Positions 20,039 to 29,324 are shown, counted from the first letter of the stretch. The stretch is 64,000 nt of DNA from Leguminivora glycinivorella (GCF_023078275.1 NC_062992.1:14669706-14733705), one strand, 5' to 3'. Notes: a model not told the origin generated them from the sequence alone. Translations and numbers: made by a program.

Positions 20039-23000
20039 TCAAGTCGGATCTCTTGAGCTAGGGCCAGGTTGATGCATGTCCACGTCAGTAACAGGGGCCT
20101 GTAACAATTGAGATTTACGTACTTTTTTTAATCGGGACTTTGGGACAAGGCCTCGCTTTTTTGAAGTGTATATATGAACAGGTAAGTTTTCTGTGACCTT
20201 GTCGTGAGTATATCTAGGGGCTAACTTTTGTCTATCCGCTGCAGGATTTCGTATATATATTTCTTGGTCGGGGGAGTAATCTATTATCGGGTCTCTATTT
20301 TTGTTTAATCTCTCCATGTTAGATTCTCTCTGGGTTAAGGAAGTGTCATGTACAAGATCGTATACAGTTTTCATTTTGTTTCGGTGGTCGTTGATGTAGT
20401 TTTGTATTAGCAGTTCCGTTGTGTCTATGTCTATCGGGTCTCTTGGGTCAAAATGTCCGGTAATTAAATCAAAGGGCCTACATTTTGTTAAACTGTGTAT
20501 TGAACTGTTGTATGCTAGCAAAGCGTACGGAATTAAATGTTTAGAATGTTGGTCCCGGTTTTTTAACTTCAATATTCTTAAATGTTCTAGTATAGTCGAG
20601 TGGAATTTTTCTATTAATCCGTTTTCGTTTGGTGCGTTAGCTGCGATTTTATGGTGGTTTACTTTGTGAACTCTTAAGAATTCGGCTAGTAACTGGTTTG
20701 AGAACTCGGTGCCTTGGTCTGTTATTAAAGTCAAAGGTAAGCCATGGTGCGTACAATAGTTTAATAGAGCTTTAACTATACTGGGTGCAGTACCATCTGG
20801 TAATCGATATGCTTGGGCATATTTGGTAAAAGAGTCTATAATTGTCAAATATTTAATATTTTCAACAGTTAAAGTGTCAGCGTGAATGATTTCGAAAGGT
20901 TTGCTTGCAGGTGGCACTACCTGGAATTGTGGATGAATTGGATTACGTTCGTATTTTGCTTGTCCGCAAACAATACACTCATTTATGTACTTGGAAATGC
21001 TCTCGCGCATTTTCGGCCAGAAGTATTTATGTGATAATGCTAAGTATGACTCATTTATACCACGGTGGTTTGTTTTACCTTCGTGGTAGTTCCGGATAAT
21101 TTCTTGTTGTCTTTCGTAACTGTTAATGTTTTCGATTTCTGATTTTACTAATATTAATTTCATGGATGAATTTTTAAAGGTTTTTTGAATTATAGGGACT
21201 ATAGCGTACATTTTTTCTAAAGGTTGGACTAATATTGCGGTGCGGTGTTTGGGGTTTACATGTTTTTTAATTGAGGTGACTAATTCTTGTTCTAAATTCC
21301 CTTCATAGATTTCGATATATGTTCTTGAATGTGTCTCAAATGGTTTTGTAACAGTATCGGATATACGTGGTTTACGGTCAAGAATACGGATGACTATTTG
21401 CTTCGTAAATTTATTTAGTGGTTCATCGGAAATTGGAATTTCTAAGATGGGGCTCTCATCACTTGTGTGGTTTGTCTCAGTTGATCTGCTTCCTAGTTCA
21501 TGGACATTAGGTATTTCGGGTGAATTTGGTATAATGGAGCTAACTTCATTATGTATCTCTATACGTGATAAGGCGTCCGCGTTTGTATTTGACTTGCCTT
21601 TTTTATATATTACGGTAAAATCATATTCTGAGAGTTGTAAACTCCATCGGGTTATTCTTGCATTCGGTTCTTTCAGATTCATCATCCATTGCAAAGGTTT
21701 GTGATCTGTTACTATTTTGAACTTACGGCCAAATAGATATGGGCGAAAATAGCGGGTTGCATATACTATTGCTAACAATTCCCGTTCGATTGTGCTATAA
21801 TTTTGTTCGCTACTATTTAATGTGCGTGATGCATATGAAATAGGTTTATCCGAACCTAAAGGTCCCTGAGATAATACGGCACCAATCGCAACGTTAGAAG
21901 CATCACTTCTAAGAATAAATTCCTTTGAAAAATCCGGGTATGTCAAAATAGGATCGTTCATGAGTAAAGTTTTACATTTTTCAAAGCACTCTATGTATTC
22001 CTGATTAATATTTATACCTACACCTTTCTTCAAGCATTGTGTCAAGGGTTTCGTTATGCGAGCGAAATCTGGTATGAATTTCCTGTAATAGCCAAGTAAA
22101 CCTAGAAACTGTTTAATTTGTTTCGTTGTTTGTGGTAAGGGGTATTTTTCAATTGCTGAGATTTTGTCAGGGTTCGGTTTAACACCGTTGGGGGTAATGA
22201 TGTGTCCTAGATAAGGGGTTTCCTGTTTCATAAATTCGGATTTATCCATTTGAATTTTGAAATTAGATTCGCGTAATCTTTGAAATATTTTTTCTAGATT
22301 GTTAATATGCTCTTGGAGGGAAGTGGAAAAGACTAAAATGTCGTCCAGGTAAACTAGACATATGGAATTTTGTAGGCCTTGTAGAACATTGTCCATTACG
22401 CGCTGGAATGTTGATGGAGCGTTTTTTGTTCCCATTGGCATTCTAAGAAATTCATAGTGCCCGTTTTCTACATTAAAACCGGTTTTGTGGATGTCTTCAG
22501 GGTGCATCTCTACTTGGTAAAACCCACTGGCTAAATCTAAAGTTGAAAAGTACTGGCATTTACCCAATTTGTCCAATATATCGTTTATGTTGGGGATAGG
22601 ATATTTGTCGTCTATAGTTTTGGCGTTTAGTTTCCGAAAATCCACAACTAATCTCCATTTAATTTTACCAGAAGCGTCTGTTTTTTTCGGAACGACCCAG
22701 ATAGGTGCACTCCAGGCTGATGTCGATGGTCGAATTATTCCCTGTTCTAACATTTTTGCAATTTGAGATTTAACTTCCTGCCTATGGATTTGTGGGTATC
22801 TATATGTCTTCGCATAAATAGGTATTTCATCGGTTGTTTTTATTCGGTGCTTTATCTGATTAGTAAACGTGAGTGGTTCATCTTCAACATAAAAAACGTC
22901 GGCATATTTAGTGCAAAGTCGTTTTAAATTAGCTGTCTCTTCTGTATTTAAATGATCTGTGCGCAATCGGGAGAGTACATGGTCGACACGTGAGAATTGT

Positions 23001-24916
23001 TGTGAGTCACCGCTACGGTAGCACTCAGTCTCCGAATTGAATAACTCAACGCTAATCGGCTGAGTTAGCGTGAATATCATATCGCGTGAGAAATTATTGC
23101 AAATTTCGACTGTACTTATGTTATTGTTTGCAGTACTTATGCAATTACTTACGATGCAATTGCAATGTACCTGTTGTTCCACGAATATATCACCATTTGT
23201 TATGTTTACTGGTACTTCAATTAATTGTGACGAATTAGCCGGTATTATTGTTTCGAGTAAATTGACATTTCCGGATGTATACATATGTATAGGGTTGGTA
23301 GACAATGGGGTTATCAACTGACGGGTTCTGTAGCTTATATCAGCTTGCCACAAATCAAGTAAATCGGATCCAATAAGACCATCAAAATAATCATGAAATT
23401 TGTACACAAATAACTTCAATGGTTCGCCATTGTTAAGTTCCGGGAAAGAAGGTATTGTTACTGAGTGTTTGTGGATAGTTGAAGCATGTACGTTGGTAAC
23501 AATAAATGGATCGTATTGTAATGAGTATTGAGCGTAAGATTGTTTGACGGCTTTGGGGCTGAGGAAACTTTTATTTTCGCCCGTATCGATCAGTATTTTA
23601 AGAGGAGGGTTCCGTATCTGTATGTAAGGTAACTGTTGTTGATTTTGAATATTAATTTCTATCTTGGTGAGTTTTTCACAAGATCCTGGCAAAAAAATCG
23701 AGTCATTTATACTATCGGAATGGGGGTCAAATTCTTGCGGTTGTTCTATTTCAAAATTTCCTGCCGATGGCAAAAATTGTTCTGGGGGTTGACACTCATA
23801 GTTATTGTCATAGTCGTAGTCATAGTAAGATTGTAATTCGTGCATGTTCGTCTCGGCTGTATTGTTATTACGAGAGGGTTGATTCCAGTTGTTTCTAGTT
23901 GGGGCTAGAGTGCGAGCTACGGGGTGGCTTACACCGCTCATTGGTTGAGTATTATTTTGCTGCTGAACTTGTGTTCTCTGCGGAATCCTAAATCCTGTAG
24001 ACATATTTGAGCGAGGTAACGCTCGGAGCATTTGCTGGGTCCTAGACGGGCCAGCTTGCTGTGGGTTAGTATTATTAGTGGAAGGTCTAAATTGATAGGT
24101 GTTATTATTAGGTTGATGCTGCTGCTGCTGCTGCTGCTGATTTTGATACTGCGGCTGATTATAGTTAATTGGATAAGTATTAGCATTCGGTGAAAAGCTG
24201 TGTTTTTTGTTAGTAGGGTAAGATTTCTGCGCAATTTCGTAGTTTTTATTTTTATTTTGTAAATAAATGACGTTAAGTTCTTTTTGTGCAAATTCGAGGG
24301 CTTGTTCCATAGAGTCGGGTTTCATGCATCTCAATCGAGATCCAAGAGGTTCAGCTAGACCTCTCAGGTATGTTTCTAATGTGAGCTTTTTGTACAAATC
24401 TCTTTTTGCTGTTATAGTGGTTTCTATATTTTCGTGCAATTGGACATAAGTCACTATCGTACAAAGCATGTGCTGACATTTCTCGTAAAACACCTGTGGT
24501 GTGTCCCTACCTTGCGTCATCATAGATAAATCTGTATATAGTGCTGTTTCATCTCTGCGATCGGAAAAGTTATTTATTAAGGAATCTCTAATCCCTGCCC
24601 AGGTGCTGGGAATTCCGTTATTTGTTAGGGTTCTCGCTGCGGAACCTGTGATTTTATTTAATAGCCCATTTAAGACTGACAAATTATTTAATTCATTTCC
24701 AGCCTCTGCTCTCACATACCTAGCAATTATCTGATCGCATATATTTATAAATCTAACTAAAACATTAGGGTTTCCATCAAATTCTGGAACAACCTTAAGG
24801 GCTTTAAAAATGTCATTAAAATCATTGTTTGCCATTTCGTCTTCTTCTATAATCCTATCTAAATTCCTAAATAAATCAATACGCTCGATGCGCCGAAGCC
24901 TACTATCTAAGTTCAT
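20039..24916 (-). CDS. gag-pol: Gag-Pol polyprotein in one continuous frame
   Basis: 1625 residues, no stop. The Gag capsid-like region covers about residues 28-260, followed by a Gln/Asn-rich stretch with a poly-Gln run. No CCHC zinc knuckle is visible. The protease has the DTG catalytic motif at 444-446. The reverse transcriptase follows with LDLASGFYQVEM, the FLRMPMGTKNAPSTFQR block and YLDD at 856-859. RNase H starts near RSDASN (about 1003) and includes TDHKPLQWM. The integrase has an HHCC zinc region (about 1276-1318) and a D1347, D1400, E1436 triad with 35 residues between the last two (DD35E). Gypsy-group elements usually express pol by a -1 frameshift; here gag and pol share one frame. 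The first ATG (24916) lies in a duplicated 48-bp leader unit and has a poor context. The ATG at residue 28 (24835) is in a better GAAATGG context and may be the real start. The C-terminus overlaps the upstream-open part of env. Confidence 0.93.
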   Translation of the reverse strand: MNLDSRLRRIERIDLFRNLDRIIEEDEMANNDFNDIFKALKVVPEFDGNPNVLVRFINICDQIIARYVRAEAGNELNNLSVLNGLLNKITGSAARTLTNNGIPSTWAGIRDSLINNFSDRRDETALYTDLSMMTQGRDTPQVFYEKCQHMLCTIVTYVQLHENIETTITAKRDLYKKLTLETYLRGLAEPLGSRLRCMKPDSMEQALEFAQKELNVIYLQNKNKNYEIAQKSYPTNKKHSFSPNANTYPINYNQPQYQNQQQQQQQHQPNNNTYQFRPSTNNTNPQQAGPSRTQQMLRALPRSNMSTGFRIPQRTQVQQQNNTQPMSGVSHPVARTLAPTRNNWNQPSRNNNTAETNMHELQSYYDYDYDNNYECQPPEQFLPSAGNFEIEQPQEFDPHSDSINDSIFLPGSCEKLTKIEINIQNQQQLPYIQIRNPPLKILIDTGENKSFLSPKAVKQSYAQYSLQYDPFIVTNVHASTIHKHSVTIPSFPELNNGEPLKLFVYKFHDYFDGLIGSDLLDLWQADISYRTRQLITPLSTNPIHMYTSGNVNLLETIIPANSSQLIEVPVNITNGDIFVEQQVHCNCIVSNCISTANNNISTVEICNNFSRDMIFTLTQPISVELFNSETECYRSGDSQQFSRVDHVLSRLRTDHLNTEETANLKRLCTKYADVFYVEDEPLTFTNQIKHRIKTTDEIPIYAKTYRYPQIHRQEVKSQIAKMLEQGIIRPSTSAWSAPIWVVPKKTDASGKIKWRLVVDFRKLNAKTIDDKYPIPNINDILDKLGKCQYFSTLDLASGFYQVEMHPEDIHKTGFNVENGHYEFLRMPMGTKNAPSTFQRVMDNVLQGLQNSICLVYLDDILVFSTSLQEHINNLEKIFQRLRESNFKIQMDKSEFMKQETPYLGHIITPNGVKPNPDKISAIEKYPLPQTTKQIKQFLGLLGYYRKFIPDFARITKPLTQCLKKGVGININQEYIECFEKCKTLLMNDPILTYPDFSKEFILRSDASNVAIGAVLSQGPLGSDKPISYASRTLNSSEQNYSTIERELLAIVYATRYFRPYLFGRKFKIVTDHKPLQWMMNLKEPNARITRWSLQLSEYDFTVIYKKGKSNTNADALSRIEIHNEVSSIIPNSPEIPNVHELGSRSTETNHTSDESPILEIPISDEPLNKFTKQIVIRILDRKPRISDTVTKPFETHSRTYIEIYEGNLEQELVTSIKKHVNPKHRTAILVQPLEKMYAIVPIIQKTFKNSSMKLILVKSEIENINSYERQQEIIRNYHEGKTNHRGINESYLALSHKYFWPKMRESISKYINECIVCGQAKYERNPIHPQFQVVPPASKPFEIIHADTLTVENIKYLTIIDSFTKYAQAYRLPDGTAPSIVKALLNYCTHHGLPLTLITDQGTEFSNQLLAEFLRVHKVNHHKIAANAPNENGLIEKFHSTILEHLRILKLKNRDQHSKHLIPYALLAYNSSIHSLTKCRPFDLITGHFDPRDPIDIDTTELLIQNYINDHRNKMKTVYDLVHDTSLTQRESNMERLNKNRDPIIDYSPDQEIYIRNPAADRQKLAPRYTHDKVTENLPVHIYTSKKRGLVPKSRLKKVRKSQLLQAPVTDVDMHQPGPSSRDPT
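20040..20130 (-). other. pol/env overlap with hidden Env leader
   Basis: In the env reading frame this interval is open from just after a stop at about 20130. It encodes a short hydrophobic leucine-rich run ending Ala-Leu-Ala then Gln-Glu, the shape of a cleaved signal peptide. A pyrimidine-containing stretch ending TTGTTACAG (minus strand, AG at about 20101-20102) is a candidate splice acceptor just ahead of it. The donor is not assigned. Confidence 0.6.
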
Positions 24917-24941
24917 AAATAAATCAATGTGCTCGATGCAC
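24851..24941 (-). repeat. 48-bp tandem duplication at the gag start
   Basis: Two imperfect copies of a unit containing CTATCTAA, CATAAATAAATCAAT and GCTCGATGC lie at about 24851-24893 and 24902-24941. The upstream copy supplies the first ATG of the gag-pol frame. Confidence 0.65.
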
Positions 24942-25208
24942 TGAAATCTCTATCTCTAGAAAAGGCGGAAGATGGACGAAGAATTTCGGAAAAGGGGGAA
25001 ATACACAGGAATGCAACCAAACCCTATGTGTACTCACCACCACATTTCACGTTTCCTTCTTCTCTAGAGGTATTCAAGCGCCAACTGTAGATAGATCTCC
25101 TCGTCTGTGCTGCTCGGTTCTTTGTAGAGGTAGAGTCGATATACACGTAGATTCGTGCTCTGGACGGGATATCGATGCTAGATTTCGCGTACCGAATCGA
25201 CTCGACTC
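24942..25208 (-). other. Retroviral 5' untranslated leader
   Basis: Non-coding leader between the primer-binding site and gag. Packaging signals and the env splice donor are expected here or at the gag start, but no diagnostic motif can be picked by eye. Confidence 0.6.
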
Positions 25209-25220
25209 ACGACTGCGCCA
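25209..25220 (-). promoter_or_regulatory. Primer-binding site, tRNA-Ser type
   Basis: The minus strand reads TGGCGCAGTCGT directly after the LTR; its first T is also the last LTR base. TGGCGCAGTC matches the tRNA-Ser type primer site known for 17.6/297-like Drosophila elements and differs from the tRNA-Lys type of gypsy itself. Confidence 0.85.
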
Positions 25221-25564
25221 ATTATATAGGGAGGCAGCAGTGGAGGAGATAAATTACAAGATTGCGTCGGATATAAGAGATTTAATTAAAATATTAAAGA
25301 TTACATTTATAACTTAATCTAACGAGTTGTCCTAAGACCCGATGTTAGGTGTCAAAAAGGCTCAGAGTGAGCTTGCACTTCCGTTTTATTAACACAGTTG
25401 GACCAATTGCCCAATATCGAAGATGCGATGCGCGGGCGCGGGGTGACATCATGGTGACGTGCGGCGCATACGCAGGCGTGATGCAGTGTTGATGATGCGA
25501 CGCTGTGACGTATCTCGATGACGTAGTCATGACGTTGTGTAGTGAGCCAGGTGCGCGTCTAACA
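25220..25564 (-). repeat. 5' LTR of the endogenous retrovirus
   Basis: 345 bp, apparently identical to the 3' LTR (constant offset 7137). It contains the promoter. The CGTCA motif cluster lies at about 25455-25534 and the AATAAA at 25385-25390 (minus). The right edge borders GGAG (25565-25568). Confidence 0.95.
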
Positions 25565-25676
25565 GGAGCGACAAATTGTCGTGATTTTTTAAGTGGAGAT
25601 AGTTGAAGGGATGGAGTCATATCTAGGCTACTTTTTGTCTATTTCTAACGCGAGCAAAGCCGCGGACAAAAGCTAG
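25565..25676 (+). mobile_element. Helitron-like element, 3' half
   Basis: Continuation of the element interrupted at 18082. It carries GTGATTTTTTAAGTGGAGAT, GGCTACTTTTTGTCTATTTC and the terminal hairpin region GCGAGCAAAGCCGCGG, and ends AAAAGCTAG followed by T. CTAG before T is the Helitron 3' signature. Confidence 0.8.
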
Positions 25677-26045
25677 TATAATATAATTATAGTGTTGTTG
25701 AAATAAAATTATTGTCTTGCTACGGAACAAAATTAGGATTTTATGCCTAAAGAAATTAACATCCGAGCACACGAAGGATTCAGAGGCGAACAGAAAAACT
25801 TTTTATATGACACGTCGTCAAGTGTCGGCAAGTGGCCATGAGTAAGACATTTTTAGTAAAAAAAAGTCTGGTTTTAACTTTAAACACTACTTGCTATTTA
25901 GTTTTCTACCACCCAATACCTGATTGACCTTATAAATTTATACATGTGCCTCAGTCGGTAGGTAAAACGTTTACGTTAACCATTCTGTTTTCCCCGCCAC
26001 CGCGGCGTCAGTAAGTTTCGCGCTCGACTGAACTGTGCTGTGCAG

Positions 26046-26205
26046 GCCCCGTAGCCGAATGGCATTTCTACGACGCGAAACGAAAACGAAACGCCGCGAA
26101 AGGTAGTCTGGCTCTGTCGCGCCAATACGCAAGAGCGATAGGGATAGATAGCTACGAAAGAGATATTATCGTGAGCGTTTGTGCACTCGGCTACGCACGC
26201 AGGAC
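26046..26205. repeat. Relative of the GTAGCC foldback family
   Basis: GCCCCGTAGCCGAATGGCAT at the left and GTGCACTCGGCTACGC at the right match the outer ends of 11604-11803, but the internal hairpin is largely lost. A third, split relative is at 36216-37165. Confidence 0.6.
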
Positions 26206-26350
26206 ACGAACTGTGCGACCTTAACTCCCTGGAGCGCCAAGAACCTGAAAAGTTTTAATCACAATCAAAAAGTAGTTTGGACCGGTATTTCAAACCGGTA
26301 CCACGCCGGTTTACTTAGAAAAACATTTTTTTTTCATAAGGCATATATTT

Positions 26351-26544
26351 CGGGCCTTATTTATTTATAAGGCGAGTCAAACCGGGGAACCGGCAGACCA
26401 CGTCGGCGATGGCGGGATAACTTGGACTCCTTTTTGAAAGATTGGCCAGATGTTGCTCCAAACAGGGATGAGTGGAAAAAGAGGGGGGAGGCCTTTGCCC
26501 AGCAGTGGGACACATTAGGCTCTAAATAATAAATAAATAATAAT
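26351..26544 (+). mobile_element. 5'-truncated LINE 3' end with 13-bp target duplication
   Basis: AAGGCATATATTT occurs at 26338-26350 and 26545-26557 and brackets about 190 bp that end in an AATAAATAAT tail. It contains an intact C-terminus of a LINE reverse transcriptase ORF. This is a classical short dead-on-arrival insertion. Confidence 0.8.
26392..26529 (+). pseudogene. LINE reverse transcriptase C-terminal tail
   Basis: The reading frame from 26392 gives GRPRRRWRDNLDSFLKDWPD, continues through an RDEWKKRGEAFAQQW motif and ends at TAA (26527-26529), 45 residues in all. The RGRP-K/R-RW plus W..RGEAF.QQW pattern is the usual C-terminus of RTE-type insect LINE polyproteins. Only this end was copied. 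Confidence 0.7.
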
Positions 26545-26557
26545 AAGGCATATATTT

Positions 26558-26945
26558 GATTTGAGCCGTTTGGGGTTGAGATCCTGGGGGGATGGCGCCC
26601 ACAGGGTTTTTAAAGAATGCAGCCGCAAGCATGTCGAATTAACACGTGACCAGAGGGCTGGGTCATATCTGGCACAGCGGATCAGCATTGCCATACATCG
26701 TGGCAATGCTGCTAGCCTCCTGGGCACGTTGCCAGTGGACAGCGATTTGGGGCAGTTTTTTATTTATAGTTTATTTATAAGTTAAAATTTTAGTTGTAGT
26801 TTGTAGCTTTATTTAAGGACTTATTTTATTGATTTTCTTTGCCAATTCTCGGACTTCCGGACTTTTGGGAGGCGTGCGTGGGGCCGAAGCCAATTGCGCA
26901 GAGGCCCTTTAAGACAGTTTTAATTAAAAAGGTAATGTGACACTC
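26558..26945 (+). mobile_element. Remnant LINE 3' region of the CGGACCTTTGGGAGGCGTGC family
   Basis: A frame at 26561-26785 (RSWGDGAHRVFKECSRK ... QRISIAIHRGNAASLLG) resembles the last residues of a LINE polyprotein; this is a moderate-confidence reading. The following block, CGGACTTTTGGGAGGCGTGC then GGGGCCGAAGCC, recurs at about 45225-45250 and 52370-52400, linking those two longer repeats to this family. Confidence 0.45.
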
Positions 26946-27721
26946 TCTATTATGTACTTACTGTTAATATTATGAATAAAAATCCCATCATCTCATGAAA
27001 AAAAAATAGGTTTTTATATGGTAGCTTCAATTGTTCGAATACTACCAATAGAAAGCATTCGGACCGACCGTATTCAAGAAAGAACAAAACAAACACGATA
27101 ATCCTGATGCATTTACCTCGGTTCGCCTCACCTCTAAATAAAACCCACCACCGCACAACACTTACAAAAGAAAACAAAATATACTACCAAAACCAAATGC
27201 ATTAAGGCACGGGTTCTCAAACTTTGCGCCATGCTAGCCTAATAGGCGAAGTGACAAATTGACAATCTTGCATAATCCGTCGCGAAGGAAACACAACTGA
27301 CTCTGTCGCACCAATAGACACCAGTTCAGTGCAGTTTTTAGTTCTCATGGCGTCTGTCCATTGGGACAATTTTGCCAGTGTCAAGGTTGAGAGTAGAGAG
27401 AAATCCTTTGCAGGTCGTGATCGGTTTCTTGCGGATTCTTGATCAGTTGGGAGAGCTATCTTATGGGAATAAAAAGCAAGAGAGGGGAAATTATACATTA
27501 GAAGGAGTGTTGGAACTCTTAGAACAATAGCATTTTATTCTATAGAGAAAGAAAAGCATAGACGCGGAAAGAGGACTGGGAAATCAGTAGACACCAGTAG
27601 AAACACACTAAAACAGTCAGTTTATAAGAATGTCAATTTCCCGTGACGGCCAGAGGTCCAGGTTGAAACGTCGAAAAAGTTGAAAATTGTTAGTTAATTG
27701 CGTTCTACCCTCAGCAGGATT

Positions 27722-27838
27722 AGCACATGGAGAGTATGTCGCCGCGAGATAGACTAGCCGTCCTTATGTCATTAATATTGTTAGAAGAAGACGTGGCATC
27801 TATCTCGCGGCGACATACTCTCGCGGCAATCATGTGCT
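27722..27838. repeat. Hairpin with 23-bp perfect stem
   Basis: 27730-27752 and 27800-27822 are exact reverse complements (core TATGTCGCCGCGAGATAG), with outer pairs AGCACATG/CATGTGCT at 27722-27729 and 27831-27838. It is a foldback repeat with a 47-base loop. Confidence 0.7.
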
Positions 27839-27904
27839 AGGTCTACAGAGCATACACATGACATTCTTAGAACAAATTAATTTATCCTCATAGAAAATAA
27901 TTTA

Positions 27905-28110
27905 AGATCTCAGAGATGGCGGGGATGCGCCATAAGCCTTCGGTAATTGTGTCATATGCTTGAAAATTTCGACCCTCGCCACCGTGTCCAAATGGCCAAG
28001 TGGTTCCAGGCATCCGTCGCGATAACCGAGGACGCTGGTTCGAATCCAGCTTTGAACACTTGGAGGCCTTGGTCAGTTTTTCTCTTATATGACATTTATT
28101 TCAGTTTATA
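27905..28110 (+). mobile_element. tRNA-derived SINE (family C), forward copy
   Basis: A 5' block CAGAGATGGCGGGGATGCGC leads to a tRNA-like segment with box A AATGGCCAAGTGGTT and box B GGTTCGAATCCAG (27994-28048). It ends with CTTGGAGGCCTTGGTCA and ATATGACATTTATTT. The inverted counterpart is at 28436-28640. Confidence 0.65.
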
Positions 28111-28271
28111 CACATGACATGTTAGCTGATTGAACACAGAGTTGTGTGCGAGCGTGATGACATGATTCGCTGGTCGTTCGCATGCACACAGGTACGGAAA
28201 TGATGAGTGTGTATTGAGCAATAAGAGCGTCTATCTGCAAGTGCGTGGGTTCAAGAACTGGCGACAGGCGT

Positions 28272-28915
28272 CATCCTCCTTGCGTTATACCGGCATTTGC
28301 CACGGCTCATGGGATCCTGGGGTCCGCTTTGACAACGAATCCCAAAATCTTAGATCAAATCAAATTATTTTCATTTGAAAATATTTTAATTTGTATTTTT
28401 TAAGTAGTAACACTTCTGTTATAGTTATAAAACATTAAATAAATGTCATATACAAAGAAAAAGTGAAAAAGGCCTCCAAGTGTTCCGAGCTGGAATCGAA
28501 CCAGCGTACTCCGTTAACCGGACGAATGCCTGTAAAACCACTCGGCCATCGGACCACGAAAACAAAGGGTCGAAATTTCCAAGTATATGACACAATTACC
28601 GGAGGCTTATGGCGCCCCCGGCCATCTCTGAGGTAGAACCGAAACTAGTTCGACCTCCTAACTGAATCAACACATGTGATTAAGAGCTAGCGAAGAGAGA
28701 TGGCGTTGGAGGCCTTGGTCACTTTTACTTTGTATATGACATTTATTTAATGCTTAACTAATCCCAAGATTTGCTGTAGGCACAATCTGAACTCCCAAGG
28801 GTTAGGCCTTATTGGGATCAGTCCGGTTTCCTCACGATATTTTCCTTCACCGAAAAGCGACTGGCAAATACGAAATGACATTTCGCACAAGATTCCGAAA
28901 AACTCATTGGTACTT
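28272..28915 (-). mobile_element. SINE family A, split by a nested element, with target duplication
   Basis: The tail part (28272-28352) and the head-ward part (28757-28915) are one minus-strand SINE. GCGACAGGCGT at 28261-28271 and 28916-28926 is its 11-bp target duplication. About 400 bp of family C sequence interrupts it, with AATCCCAA repeated at both junctions (about 28339 and 28759). Confidence 0.8.
28353..28756 (-). mobile_element. Nested family C SINE with inverted tail copy
   Basis: On the minus strand the tRNA-like part (about 28490-28555) and its GGAGGCC...TATATGACATTT tail (28436-28478) are recognisable. A second copy of that tail lies in the opposite orientation at 28706-28750, so the insert has inverted arms of about 40 bp. 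It sits inside the family A SINE and is therefore younger. Confidence 0.65.
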
Positions 28916-29324
28916 GCGACAGGCGTATGAATTCAATACAAATCGCCCGTCATGTCCGATCTCTTTCCTTCATAATATCTGTGGTTCTACCCGTAAGAGA
29001 CTTTAATTGTAATTTGGCACGGGCGCCACGACGTACTGAAAAAGGTTGAGAACCCCTGCAATAAGGAAAAAACTAACAACGAAGCTTGTACAGCCGCCAT
29101 CTTGTTTTGCCCGGCGGCCATTTTGTTTGCACCCAATCCGCTTAAGCGAATGAGTTTTACTGATAATCCGTATTGCTTTTCTACTTACTTACACTAACAG
29201 GGTTCCTTATTAAGAGTACTAGAAACAGTTTCCTATACCTTTTAAAGTAGGGCCACTATACATTTAGATTACAAGATTTAAGTTTTAATTAGATATGAAC
29301 TTAGTCAATCACTTTTAAATACTT

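Larger units (their letters stand above)
18083..25564 (-). mobile_element. Complete gypsy/errantivirus-type endogenous retrovirus
   Basis: This 7,482-bp minus-strand provirus has all expected parts in order: 5' LTR (25220-25564), primer-binding site, gag-pol, env, polypurine tract and 3' LTR (18083-18427). GGAG immediately flanks both sides, the 4-bp target duplication expected for Ty3/gypsy integration. The LTRs appear identical by eye, and both long frames are uninterrupted, so the insertion is young and possibly polymorphic. An Env with a furin-like site places it among insect errantivirus-like elements, which can be infectious between cells in some species (family knowledge, not shown here). 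It sits within a Helitron-like repeat. Confidence 0.95.

Noticed and set aside
23938..24291. 117-residue ORF within gag
   Set aside because: Alternate-frame shadow of the Gln/Asn-rich Gag region.
23650..24300. CCHC zinc knuckle in Gag
   Set aside because: Looked for, but no C-x2-C-x4-H-x4-C pattern is present.
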